A stretch of 10,949 bases of DNA from Bacilli bacterium (lineage in GTDB: Bacteria > Bacillota_I > Bacilli_A > RF39 > UBA660). The translations under genes and the position numbers were made by a program. The first letter of the stretch is position 1. Each line of letters starts with the position of its first letter. Below the pieces are notes generated by a model. The model did no database searches, had not been told where the DNA came from, and was given only the letters and a program-made list of their open reading frames with translations. Positions 1-7,971 of this stretch are shown here, in pieces. The stretch is taken from assembly GCA_016302935.1 (NCBI GenBank), contig JAEDMO010000029.1, positions 1-10,949 of the forward strand, given 5' to 3'.

Positions 1-309
1 CTTATACTGAATTTGTTTTTGCCGTTTGATATTATACTTTTTGGTAGTGGAATATTTATTAGTTTGATGTTACTGGCATTTTCTGATAACACTACTGATA
101 CTTTAACGGTAATACTTATTAGTTTACCTGCTTTGATAACTGGTTTATTGGTTATGCCAATACCTAATTATCATAATGTTAGGGTTGCTATTATGAGTAT
201 ATATAGATTTTTTACTGGAAGAAGAAGATATATATGGAAGGGTTGGTGTTTTTATGAACGATTCGCTCAAGAAAGTGTTGCCGCAAAAGACGCAAAAAGT
301 AAATTCTAA
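1..309 (+). CDS. PrgI-family T4SS membrane protein (5' partial)
   Basis: The reading frame is open from base 1 and has no convincing start or Shine-Dalgarno in the window. The TTG at 13 is internal, so the N-terminus lies upstream. About 102 residues are visible. They contain two hydrophobic segments (around FDIILFGSGIFISLML and LTVILISLPALITGLLV). A short basic region follows, with the pattern IMSIYRFFTGRRRYIW, which resembles the C-terminal part of PrgI-family proteins (small two-helix membrane proteins encoded just before VirB4 in Gram-positive and related T4SSs). The family member named in enterococcal pCF10 belongs to the conjugation channel. The position directly before VirB4-type genes supports the call. 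The 3' end overlaps the next gene by 56 nt, which suggests coupled translation. The family call is inferred from topology, the RRRYxW pattern and synteny; no homology search was possible. Confidence 0.78.
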   Translation, partial: LILNLFLPFDIILFGSGIFISLMLLAFSDNTTDTLTVILISLPALITGLLVMPIPNYHNVRVAIMSIYRFFTGRRRYIWKGWCFYERFAQESVAAKDAKSKF

Positions 310-832
310 GTATACAGAGGATTGGTTGCCGGTTAAGGCTATTGCCAATGGATGTATTACTTTAGATAATAATATGAAAGTAACTGGTGTTAAGATAACT
401 CCTAGGAATATATTTATCTTAGATGCTTTGACGCAAGAAAATGTTATTATTGCTCTTAAGAATTTTTATAATACTATTGACTTTGAGTTTTGGATAATTT
501 CTGCTGATAGGCCGGTTGATATTTCTGGCTATTTAGCTCAATTACAGCTTTTATATAATAATACTAGTAATACTGTTATGAGAAAGATGATTATGCAAGA
601 TTTGCAAAAGGCTAATATGTTTATGGATAATAATGTTACTGATACTGAATATTATTTGTTATTTAGGGAAAAGAATCCTGATATTATTCAAAAAAGACTT
701 AGAACTATTATTATGGGGCTTGCTAATTGTGGGCTTACAGCAAATCAAACTTCTAATGATGATCTTAGAACGATATTAGATAATTTCTTAAATGGGGGAA
801 TGGAAACTAATTTTGGGACGGTGATTGGATAA
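254..832 (+). CDS. TraC-like / VirB4 N-terminal-domain protein
   Basis: This is a 192-residue soluble protein with no signal peptide or membrane helix. The start of its core, DWLPVKAIANGCITL, followed by a hydrophobic strand (VTGVKITPRNIFIL) and a later YYLLFRE strand, matches the usual pattern of the N-terminal domain of Gram-positive VirB4/TraC-like proteins, where an 'ipik-I-nGii' motif opens the domain. It has no Walker motif. The ATG at 254 lies inside the PrgI gene, with a weak purine-rich site (GGAAGGG, 236-242) upstream. The stop overlaps the next ATG as TAATG (830-834), so translation is probably coupled to VirB4. It probably partners VirB4 at the cytoplasmic base of the channel (inference). 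It could be read as the broken front half of VirB4, but the clean start/stop arrangement and the complete-looking downstream protein argue against a frameshift. Confidence 0.7.
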   Translation: MNDSLKKVLPQKTQKVNSKYTEDWLPVKAIANGCITLDNNMKVTGVKITPRNIFILDALTQENVIIALKNFYNTIDFEFWIISADRPVDISGYLAQLQLLYNNTSNTVMRKMIMQDLQKANMFMDNNVTDTEYYLLFREKNPDIIQKRLRTIIMGLANCGLTANQTSNDDLRTILDNFLNGGMETNFGTVIG

Positions 833-2616
833 TGAATATTAAATCACAACTTGCTCCTAAGGGGTTACAATTTAATCCAGCTGATTTTAATATTAGTGAT
901 AAGTATGCAACGATATTAACTGTTATTTCATATCCTAGATTTATTGGACCTGGATATTTATCTAGTTTGACTAATATGTCTGGTGTTAAGGTTGTTATTA
1001 AGCATTTACCTTTGCCTTTTTCTGTTTTAGCTAAGATGCTTAATAAGGAAATTGCTGATTTGAAGGCTAAATATCAAGAAGAAAGAGATAGAACTATACA
1101 AGAAAGACAAAGACAAGATATTGAATCTTTGGAATATTTTATTCAACAATTTACGGCTTCTCAAGCAAGAACTTTTGATTTTCAAATGCATATTATGATT
1201 ACTGCTAATTCTAGAGAAGAATTGGAAATGAAAAAGTTAACTTTGAAGAATTATCTTGATGCGATGGAAATGAGGGCTATTCCACTTAGGTTTGAACAAG
1301 AAAATGTTTTGAAATCTTGTTTACCAATTTTTGATAATCAACAAATTGAGATGAGAATAGGTACTCCTATGCCTTCTCCTACTATGGCGGCGATGTATCC
1401 ATTTATATTTGATAGTATTAAGGATGTTGGACTTTCTACTTTGCTTGGAGTTGATTTTTCTGGTGGTGTTATATTATTTAATCAATTTTTATATCAACTT
1501 AAGAAGGAAAATAATAGAAATAATGCTAATATGATAATTTTAGGGACTTCTGGTAGTGGTAAGTCTACTGCTGCTAAGCTTTTGCTTAGAAGTCATATTA
1601 GAAATGGTTATCAAATTGTAGCGGTAGATCCTGAAGGCGAAATTACTGAAATGACCAAGATGTATGGTGGTGAAGTAGTTGATTTAGGTAAAGGTGGGGA
1701 ATTTGGTATGGTTAACCCACTTGAAATAGTAATGGATGCTGATGAGGAAGAAATTAAGTCTGGTTTGGGGTATACCGTTTTAACTAAGACTATTCAATTT
1801 TTAAAAGCATTTATGAAGTATTATGATCCTGATATTGAAGAAGATGTTCTTACTTTATTTAGTGAGGTAGTTCAAGATACTTATATTCGTTTTGGTATAG
1901 ATTATAATACGGATTTTTCTAAATTTAAATCGGAGGATTTTCCAACTTTTCAAGATGTATACGCTACTATTAAGGGAAGACTTACTTCTATGACTGAAAA
2001 GACTCACGAAAGAGATGTTATGGAAAGATTGGAACTTAAGGTAAGACCTTTAACTAGGGAATTAAAATATTATTTTAATGGTCATACTTCTATTAAAACG
2101 GATACAGATTTTATTGTATTTAATATTAAGGAGTTAATGAGTGCGGATAAAAATATTAGGAATGCTTTACTTTTCAATGTTCTTAAGTTTGCGTGGGGAC
2201 TTTGTTTAAATCCTAATGTAAATACTGTAATGTCTGTTGATGAAGCTCATGTTCTTTTAGGAGAAAGAAATGAACTTGGAGCTGAGTTTTTAGCACAAGT
2301 TCAAAGAAGAGCTAGAAAATATAATACTGGTACGATTATTATTACACAACAACCATCTGATTTTGCTGCTCCTAATGTACTTGTACATGGTAAGGCAATA
2401 TTTGATAATGCTTCATATTATTTAGTTATGGGTTTGAAAAAACAAGCTGTAGAAGATTTGGCTATGCTTATTGATTTGAATGATAATGAAATGGATAGTA
2501 TAAAAAGATATAGTCAAGGTGAAGCACTGTTTGTGTGTGGAAGTAGACGTATGAGAATTAATGTTGTTGTTACAGAAGAGGAACTTGAATCATTTGGTTC
2601 TGGTGGTGGTTTATAA
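832..2616 (+). CDS. virB4: VirB4-family T4SS ATPase
   Basis: This 594-residue protein is the motor ATPase of a type IV secretion system. It acts at the inner face of the membrane to drive channel assembly or substrate passage. The N-terminal part carries KYATILTVISYPRF (about 24-37), a typical VirB4 opening strand. A charged, probably coiled-coil helix follows (about 65-105). The Walker A motif GTSGSGKST is at 238-246. The Walker B motif is VMSVDEAH, with D470/E471. Further on come the arginine-rich segment QVQRRARKYNTG (about 489-500) and the motif TQQPSDF (505-511), both characteristic of VirB4/TraC ATPases. All key ATPase residues are present. The ATG at 832 overlaps the previous stop by one base and has an SD-like GGTGAT at 821-826. 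The separate 192-residue upstream protein probably supplies the extra N-terminal domain found fused in some homologues. Confidence in the family is high; what it transports is not shown by the sequence. Confidence 0.93.
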   Translation: MNIKSQLAPKGLQFNPADFNISDKYATILTVISYPRFIGPGYLSSLTNMSGVKVVIKHLPLPFSVLAKMLNKEIADLKAKYQEERDRTIQERQRQDIESLEYFIQQFTASQARTFDFQMHIMITANSREELEMKKLTLKNYLDAMEMRAIPLRFEQENVLKSCLPIFDNQQIEMRIGTPMPSPTMAAMYPFIFDSIKDVGLSTLLGVDFSGGVILFNQFLYQLKKENNRNNANMIILGTSGSGKSTAAKLLLRSHIRNGYQIVAVDPEGEITEMTKMYGGEVVDLGKGGEFGMVNPLEIVMDADEEEIKSGLGYTVLTKTIQFLKAFMKYYDPDIEEDVLTLFSEVVQDTYIRFGIDYNTDFSKFKSEDFPTFQDVYATIKGRLTSMTEKTHERDVMERLELKVRPLTRELKYYFNGHTSIKTDTDFIVFNIKELMSADKNIRNALLFNVLKFAWGLCLNPNVNTVMSVDEAHVLLGERNELGAEFLAQVQRRARKYNTGTIIITQQPSDFAAPNVLVHGKAIFDNASYYLVMGLKKQAVEDLAMLIDLNDNEMDSIKRYSQGEALFVCGSRRMRINVVVTEEELESFGSGGGL

Positions 2617-2629
2617 AATAAGCCATTTT

Positions 2630-2639
2630 AGGTGGTGAT
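2630..2639 (+). promoter_or_regulatory. Ribosome binding site fixing a TTG start at 2644
   Basis: AGGTGGTGAT matches the anti-SD complement AGGAGGTGAT with one mismatch. Two GTG codons in the same frame (2632, 2635) lie inside this site and cannot be the start. The TTG at 2644 sits 8 nt after the GTGG core. That is the same spacing as in the genes at 7972 and 8750. Confidence 0.65.
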
Positions 2640-2643
2640 TGTT

Positions 2644-5208
2644 TTGAATTTTTTTAATAAATTATTTGGCAATAATAAAGAGGAGACTCCAGATGAAAAA
2701 AATGGAGTTCTTTCTGTTTCTAAAAAAGCTATATTGAAAAAGGTACCACTAAGGTGGAAGTTAATTGCAATTTATGTAGCTGCTAGTATTTTTGGAATAA
2801 TGATATTGGTTACATTGTTAGTAGTGTTATTTAAATTAGAAGCAGTTAATTCTACTGAGGTAGCAGGCTCTAAGCGATATGATTCTAATACAAGTAATGC
2901 TTATGAACAAAGTGTAATTGAGTTTCAAGAAAATAATAATATTACTGAATATGTTGATAATAATAATAAGGCTAAAACTGGACATGAGGCTTATTATGAT
3001 GCTTTGTTTAAAGCATACGAGCAGTATAAGTCTGTTAATAATGGTAGGCCAAATATTTTTGAGAATATTCTTAATTTCTTTAAAGGTATTTTTCAACCTA
3101 GGTCTTCTATTAAGGCACCCGTTAAAGATAATCAAAGTAAAGATGAACTTGATAAACCTTATGGTGTTCAGATTGATACTAGTTTGATTACTACAACTTT
3201 GTATAGTAGTAGATTTTATGGCGATATGATTTTAAATGAAGAAATGCAAGAAAATAAAAATTCTAATGATTATATTGATTTTTATTTGGATACTAATGAA
3301 AATAAGTATTATGATTTACATTCTACTGATTTTAGGGATAAGGTAGAAGTTGATTATTTTGAACAAGCTAGAAAAGATGAAGATAGTGGTGAGAAAAGGG
3401 ATGTTACTAAGTTAGCTATTGAAGGTATTGAAATTTTATCTAAGTATATGATTCAAAGGGTTGAGACTTATTATACTTTAAATAAGGATTTTGTTAATGT
3501 TGATTATGATACGACTAGACATATAAAAATAGTTCATAAGTTTAATATGTCTGATGCTTGTTATGAATATGTTAATGTTGAAGAAGAACCGGAATTAAAA
3601 TATAAAAGATCTACTGGTGGAAAGTATAGTTGGAACGATGGACTTGCTAATACCGATGAAAAACGTGAAGTTTTGGAAAATTGTAAGAAGACTTATTCCT
3701 TAAAGGTTTATGATAATGCTGAATATAATACCAAAGGGAAAGATGAATATAAAAATCAATATAGTGAAGGCTATGATGAACTTAGTTATGAACTTGATTG
3801 TTATGGATATAAGGAATACTTATTAGGAAATTATCCAACTGCTGAAGATAAAGCTTTATTTTGTGAAAATGGGGATTGTTATAGTGATAACTTTATTTCA
3901 TCATATTATCATAATTATGTTCCTAATGATGGTGAGGATAAGCAAAGAAAGATTGAAGATATTGTTAATGAGATATATAGTGTTTTAGAATATTATGAAA
4001 ATTCTACTATGAATTATAATGTTTGTTCTAATAATTATAATGATTCTTATTATTATGATATGAGTTGTGGAAATGGTGGATATGCTTCTGGTGATTGTTC
4101 ATTTAATGATGTAACTATTAATGTTACTGATGAAAAAGGTAATGTTATTAAAAGTATGGGAATGCAGGAATATATAATAGGTAATGCTTATGGAGAGATT
4201 GGTTATAGTAGCAATGAAAATTATGTAAAGACTCAAATGATTGCTGCTAAGACGCATTTATTAGTAAAGGGAAAGTATAATTCTCAAAAGACTTCTATAA
4301 CAGTGGAGGCTGCTAATAGGCATCAGCTATGGCTTGATGTTGATGCTACTACTTATAGAGAGGCTCATCGTTATACTAATGGTAAAAATTATAATTATTA
4401 TTATCCTGATTGGTATAGGGTTACTAATGATAGATATAAAGGACCTATGACAAGCGAGCAAAAGGCTAGATATACAGAGATATATAATAGTATTGCTAAT
4501 TATATTCTTATTAGGGAAGAGCTTGCAACTATTCCAGTTAATTGGAATAATGATAGTTACAAAGCAGAATATACCAATACTAATCATAAAAAATGGGCAT
4601 CTTTATCTAAAGATGGAATGGCATTTAATGATATTTTAGCCAATACTTGGTCTTCGTTGAAATTGGTTGAATGTGGTCTTTCTGCGGATAACAGTTATCA
4701 AATAGGATCGGGATTGGCTGGACCATCTATTAACACTTCTGTTGATAGATGTACTGGTTATGTCGATGATAGTACTTTTAATTATGTTTTGGCTGCAGAT
4801 ATTATTAAACATTCATTATCATTGATAGGAAGGCCTTATGTCAGAGGGGATGAGTTTGCTGCTGGACAAGCAGGTGGTGACTGTAGTGGATTAACGACTT
4901 ATGTTTATAATAAGGTAGGTGTTAGTTTAGCAAGGTCATCTGCTAATAGCCAATTTAATAAGTATAAGAATGTTTGTGTAAAACAAATGAAAACTGGAGA
5001 TATTTTGTTTTGGGCTGATGGTGGAGGCTCTACGATTACTCATACGGGTATATATATTGGTGCTATAACTTATGGTGGGAAAACATATACTAATGCTATA
5101 GTTGACGCTAGTAGTAAAAATCAAAAAGTCGTTATTAGGGAACTTTGGGGAAATCAAAGTGGTTCAAGTTATCCTTTAATTGCAGTAGCAAGACCATATG
5201 CTAAATAA
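2644..5208 (+). CDS. Membrane-anchored SpoIID-like + NlpC/P60 bifunctional wall hydrolase
   Basis: This protein of about 854 residues (TTG start) has a basic cytoplasmic N-terminus, one membrane helix (about 40-63) and a long extracellular part. Residues about 70-485 are Tyr/Asn/Asp-rich and I do not recognise them. A SpoIID-like domain follows: QEYIIGNAYGEIG with E509-Y510 and candidate catalytic Glu518, then KTQMIAAKTHLL (529-540) and RHQLW (559-563). These match the SpoIID pattern 'eYv-gvv--Em ... lKaQavaaRTy ... Q-Y'. The C-terminus is an NlpC/P60 domain with GGDCSGL (catalytic Cys747), THTGIYIG (His800) and VDASS (Asp821 where His, Asn or Gln is more usual). SpoIID of sporulating Bacilli is a lytic transglycosylase; NlpC/P60 enzymes cleave peptide stems. 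The likely role is local opening of peptidoglycan for the channel. This is analogous to Tn916-type hydrolases, which pair a lysozyme-like domain with NlpC/P60. It lies 27 nt after virB4. Domain calls rest on motifs seen by eye; the SpoIID call is strong but not search-verified. Confidence 0.85.
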   Translation: MNFFNKLFGNNKEETPDEKNGVLSVSKKAILKKVPLRWKLIAIYVAASIFGIMILVTLLVVLFKLEAVNSTEVAGSKRYDSNTSNAYEQSVIEFQENNNITEYVDNNNKAKTGHEAYYDALFKAYEQYKSVNNGRPNIFENILNFFKGIFQPRSSIKAPVKDNQSKDELDKPYGVQIDTSLITTTLYSSRFYGDMILNEEMQENKNSNDYIDFYLDTNENKYYDLHSTDFRDKVEVDYFEQARKDEDSGEKRDVTKLAIEGIEILSKYMIQRVETYYTLNKDFVNVDYDTTRHIKIVHKFNMSDACYEYVNVEEEPELKYKRSTGGKYSWNDGLANTDEKREVLENCKKTYSLKVYDNAEYNTKGKDEYKNQYSEGYDELSYELDCYGYKEYLLGNYPTAEDKALFCENGDCYSDNFISSYYHNYVPNDGEDKQRKIEDIVNEIYSVLEYYENSTMNYNVCSNNYNDSYYYDMSCGNGGYASGDCSFNDVTINVTDEKGNVIKSMGMQEYIIGNAYGEIGYSSNENYVKTQMIAAKTHLLVKGKYNSQKTSITVEAANRHQLWLDVDATTYREAHRYTNGKNYNYYYPDWYRVTNDRYKGPMTSEQKARYTEIYNSIANYILIREELATIPVNWNNDSYKAEYTNTNHKKWASLSKDGMAFNDILANTWSSLKLVECGLSADNSYQIGSGLAGPSINTSVDRCTGYVDDSTFNYVLAADIIKHSLSLIGRPYVRGDEFAAGQAGGDCSGLTTYVYNKVGVSLARSSANSQFNKYKNVCVKQMKTGDILFWADGGGSTITHTGIYIGAITYGGKTYTNAIVDASSKNQKVVIRELWGNQSGSSYPLIAVARPYAK

Positions 5209-5225
5209 TTATATGAGGAGGTAAC

Positions 5226-6026
5226 ATGGGGAAAAAAATTTTACTTTTAGTTTTTTTACTTGTTATTTTAAGTGGTTGTTCAGTTTCCTATGAAATGGAA
5301 TTGTATAAAAATGGTAAAGTAAATGAAAAGGTTTATTTTATTGAAAATAATAGTGTTATTAGTAAATATGGATCAAATATTGCTAATACAATAAATGATA
5401 TGGTTGACTATTACTTTTCTTATGAATCTAATGTGGAACCACAAATTTTGCTTAGCGATAAGAAAAATATAAAAAATATTGGCGATTCTGAAAGTTATAT
5501 TTATTTGAACAAAGATTATTTAAATTTAAATAATTATGAGAAATCTTTGTTTGGAACCTATTTTTTTGATACATTTAAAATAGATAATGTCGGGGGAGAG
5601 AAGGTTATTTATGCTAATAATTTAAATTATGATAAAATTACTAAACTTTCTAATGACTATAAATATAAATTTAATTTTGATACTTTGAATATTAGGATTA
5701 AAATACCTTATATGGTTTCTTATAATAATGCAGATTTAGTTGAAGATGATGTTTATACTTGGATATTTAATAAAAATAATTATAGTAGAGATGTTAAAAT
5801 TATTTATAATGAGAATGAAATAGTTGTAAATAATACTTCTAATAATGTAAATACTTTAGATAAGATAGGTGAAGTAATTATAAATACAGTTACTTTAGGT
5901 ACTGTTGATAGTGGGAAAATTAGTAAAGGTAATGGTGGAATAATTATTTTTGGTGTTGTTTTGGTATTGGTAGTTGGGGGTATACTAATTTTTAGAAAAA
6001 TTGTAAATAAAAGAAATAGCATATAG
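5226..6026 (+). CDS. LppM-like lipoprotein with C-terminal membrane helix (paralogue 1)
   Basis: This is a 266-residue exported lipoprotein. Its signal peptide ends in the lipobox LSGC, with Cys18 as the lipidated residue. The mature protein begins CSVSYEMELYKNG, a start shared in outline with the genes at 7197 and 7972. A conserved beta-rich segment near IRIKIPYMVSYNNAD (Pro161) is followed by VYTWIF (Trp179) and an alternating hydrophobic strand. This arrangement resembles the 'FPG-v--nG---g-t-tW' end of LppM-type domains; the link is tentative. A hydrophobic helix (about 238-257) with a basic tail (RKIVNKRN) ends the protein, so it appears anchored by both lipid and helix on the outer membrane face. 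A strong SD (GAGGAGG, 5215-5221) precedes ATG 5226, 17 nt after the hydrolase gene. Its function is unknown. Context suggests an accessory part of the secretion apparatus. Confidence 0.75.
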   Translation: MGKKILLLVFLLVILSGCSVSYEMELYKNGKVNEKVYFIENNSVISKYGSNIANTINDMVDYYFSYESNVEPQILLSDKKNIKNIGDSESYIYLNKDYLNLNNYEKSLFGTYFFDTFKIDNVGGEKVIYANNLNYDKITKLSNDYKYKFNFDTLNIRIKIPYMVSYNNADLVEDDVYTWIFNKNNYSRDVKIIYNENEIVVNNTSNNVNTLDKIGEVIINTVTLGTVDSGKISKGNGGIIIFGVVLVLVVGGILIFRKIVNKRNSI

Positions 6027-6036
6027 GAGGAGTTTT

Positions 6037-7188
6037 ATGAAGAGATTTTTGATATTTTCATTAATATTTTATTTAGTTATTGGACTCTTTTTTGTAAACA
6101 AAAAGGTTACGATTGTGAGTGATTATAATTATAAATTAGATGATAATTCATTATCTTGCCCTGGTAGTGCTACTTGTTGTGAAAGTGGTTACAATGTAAT
6201 GTGTCATATGGTTGATCCAATAAAAAATTATCATGTTACTGATACTGTATGTAGTAATCGTAGTGGTGTTTATCATAAGGGTGTTGATTTAACTACTAGT
6301 GGTGATGGAAGTATTTATGCTATTTTTGATGGTGTGGTTGTAGCAACTACTAATAATGATAAAAATTGTGTTCCTAATCCTGGGACTTTGACTTGTAGTC
6401 CTATTACTTGTAAGAGTAGTAGAGGTATTTCTGTTACGATAGAGGTTACAGATGCTCGGTTTGCTGGTTATAAAGTAAATTATCTTCATATGTCTAGTAA
6501 GACAGTAAGTGTTGGCGATGTTGTCAGACAAGGTGATAAAATTGGTGTTATTGGTAATACTGGTTGTTCGACTGGCCGTCATTTGCATTTTCAGGTTAAT
6601 AATTATAATGGTGATGCTGTTGTCGTAAATTCTTATTTTACCGATAAAACTTCCTATTCTTGCGGAGGAGTAGATGCTAGTACATTTACTAATAATAATT
6701 TAGTTGATGCAAAGGCACTTTTAAAAAATGATAATGGTTATAAATATAATGCGTTAATTGGTAAATGTGTAGGTAATTATAATGGTTCTTTCTTCCCAGG
6801 TGTTGAACTTAGGTCCAATGGTTCTAAAGCTAATGTATATACAGTTGCTTCTGGTGTTATTGTTGATAGGATTACTAATAATTGTAAAAATGGCCTTGCT
6901 GTTTTGGGTGAAGATGGAAATTTATATACGTATTGTAATTTAGATAATAAAAATTCTTATAGTGTAGGTGATTATCTTAGTGAGGATACTTTTATTGGTA
7001 CTATAGGAAGATATGATTCTGAAAGTGGTTTGATATTTTCTGTAAAAAAATTTAATACTTATTTAGATGTTTCTAATGATTTTTTACTTACTTATGGTGG
7101 TGCTTGTGATAATAGTCGTAATAGAAAAAATTGTAATAGAGTTACTGATGCTATAGAAAATTACGCTTGTAATCAGGTGTTTAAGTAG
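6037..7188 (+). CDS. Signal-anchored M23 peptidase with degenerate second M23-like unit
   Basis: This 383-residue protein has an N-terminal signal or anchor helix (about 4-22). The first domain is an M23 (lysostaphin/LytM-type) metallopeptidase. HKGVD supplies His80 and Asp84, YLHMS supplies His151, and RHLHF supplies His182 and His184, so the full zinc/catalytic set is present. GDKIGVIGNTG precedes the HxH motif, as usual. Residues about 240-350 repeat the fold pattern without the catalytic residues: FPGVEL in place of HKGVDL, YCNL in place of YLHM, and SGLIF in place of RHLHF. The second copy therefore looks like a non-catalytic binding or structural unit. M23 enzymes cut peptidoglycan peptides, so this is probably a second wall-opening enzyme of the system. 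I count 16 cysteines in the exported part, which is unusual. AGGAGG (6025-6030) precedes ATG 6037, and only 10 nt separate it from lipoprotein 1. Confidence 0.87.
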   Translation: MKRFLIFSLIFYLVIGLFFVNKKVTIVSDYNYKLDDNSLSCPGSATCCESGYNVMCHMVDPIKNYHVTDTVCSNRSGVYHKGVDLTTSGDGSIYAIFDGVVVATTNNDKNCVPNPGTLTCSPITCKSSRGISVTIEVTDARFAGYKVNYLHMSSKTVSVGDVVRQGDKIGVIGNTGCSTGRHLHFQVNNYNGDAVVVNSYFTDKTSYSCGGVDASTFTNNNLVDAKALLKNDNGYKYNALIGKCVGNYNGSFFPGVELRSNGSKANVYTVASGVIVDRITNNCKNGLAVLGEDGNLYTYCNLDNKNSYSVGDYLSEDTFIGTIGRYDSESGLIFSVKKFNTYLDVSNDFLLTYGGACDNSRNRKNCNRVTDAIENYACNQVFK

Positions 7189-7196
7189 GTGATAAA

Positions 7197-7961
7197 ATGA
7201 AAAATAGGTGTTTTAAATTTTGCGCTTTATTGCTTATAGTTATTTTGTCTGGCTGTAGTGTTAATTATGATTTATATTTGGAAAATAATAATTTTACAGA
7301 AATAATGGAAATATATGAACAAACAAGTGGTCTTGATGTTAATAAGTTAATTAATAATGTGAAAAATCAATATGGTGTTTTTTATGAAATTGATATGTAT
7401 ACAGATTTAGCTGATTGTGGAATTGCTTGTGTTAGTGATGTGCCAATTGGAATTAGTACATACAAAGAATACTATACGGTTAAGAATTATGTAAATTCTA
7501 AGGCTATATTAGAATATTTTGGGAATGTAACGATAAGTCAGAATAATGGTGTTTATACTTTTAAGGCTATTCCTAATCAAGCTTTTGCTTCATTGCTTTC
7601 AGATGATATTTTTAATAAAGCGTCGGTATCAGAAGTAAATATTAATATTCATATTCCTTATAATGTTATTTCTCATAATGCTTCATCGATTAATGGGGAT
7701 ACTTATATTTTTAAATATAATAGTAGTAATTATAAAAAAGAGATAAATATTTCTTATTCGATTAATGTAGAAGATGTTAATCAGGATGAAATTTCTAAAT
7801 TATATGGTAATTCTTCTTATTATCAAAGTGATAATAATGTTGTTAATAAGACTAATAATAATTCTTCTTTGATTGGTTATGTTTTTGCAGTAATAGGAGT
7901 AATAATGTTGGTTATTGTTATATATTTTATATCTAAAAATAGGAAGAATAATGATTTGTGA
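7197..7961 (+). CDS. LppM-like lipoprotein with C-terminal membrane helix (paralogue 2)
   Basis: This is a 254-residue lipoprotein with lipobox LSGC (Cys20) and a mature start CSVNYDLYLENN close to that of the protein at 5226. The shared core appears as VNINIHIPYNVISHNAS (Pro154), followed by TYIFKYNSSNYKKEINI. Phe replaces the Trp of the other two copies. An extra cysteine pair (DCGIAC) lies in the middle of the protein. A C-terminal helix (about 225-246) is followed by a basic tail (KNRKN). The SD TAGGTGAT (7186-7193) includes the stop codon of the M23 gene, so the two genes are probably translated together. Family membership is inferred from side-by-side comparison with its two neighbours. 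No function can be assigned beyond a likely envelope role in this apparatus. Confidence 0.73.
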   Translation: MKNRCFKFCALLLIVILSGCSVNYDLYLENNNFTEIMEIYEQTSGLDVNKLINNVKNQYGVFYEIDMYTDLADCGIACVSDVPIGISTYKEYYTVKNYVNSKAILEYFGNVTISQNNGVYTFKAIPNQAFASLLSDDIFNKASVSEVNINIHIPYNVISHNASSINGDTYIFKYNSSNYKKEINISYSINVEDVNQDEISKLYGNSSYYQSDNNVVNKTNNNSSLIGYVFAVIGVIMLVIVIYFISKNRKNNDL

Positions 7962-7967
7962 GGTGAT
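7960..7967 (+). promoter_or_regulatory. Ribosome binding site fixing a GTG start at 7972
   Basis: GAGGTGAT overlaps the TGA stop of the preceding gene (7959-7961). The ATG at 7966 starts inside the site, and an in-frame ATG at 7915 would put about 19 non-signal-like residues before the signal peptide. The GTG at 7972 has the normal 8-nt spacing and gives a compact lipoprotein signal peptide. Confidence 0.72.
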
Positions 7968-7971
7968 GCTT

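Noticed and set aside
145..348. Open frames on the minus strand here and at 2836-3135, 4327-4587, 4936-5157, 5804-6022, 6289-6588 and 10667-10933.
   Set aside because: They are antisense to well-supported genes, rich in Ile/Ser/Asn as expected from complements of AT-rich coding DNA, and lack convincing ribosome sites or domains. The last one also runs through the tRNA.
254..834. Frameshifted, broken VirB4 gene.
   Set aside because: Both parts have plausible starts, a clean TAATG coupling and complete-looking domains. A separate TraC-like gene before VirB4 is a sensible arrangement.
2918..3187. Plus-strand frame inside the SpoIID/NlpC gene, and a similar one at 10632-10841 inside the virD4 3' end.
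   Set aside because: Low-complexity Ile/Leu/Met/Lys translations in an alternative frame of real genes, with no SD site.
7915..7971. Start of lipoprotein 3 at ATG 7915 inside the previous gene.
   Set aside because: It would put a long extension before a normal lipoprotein signal peptide and lacks an SD. GTG 7972 has an ideal site.
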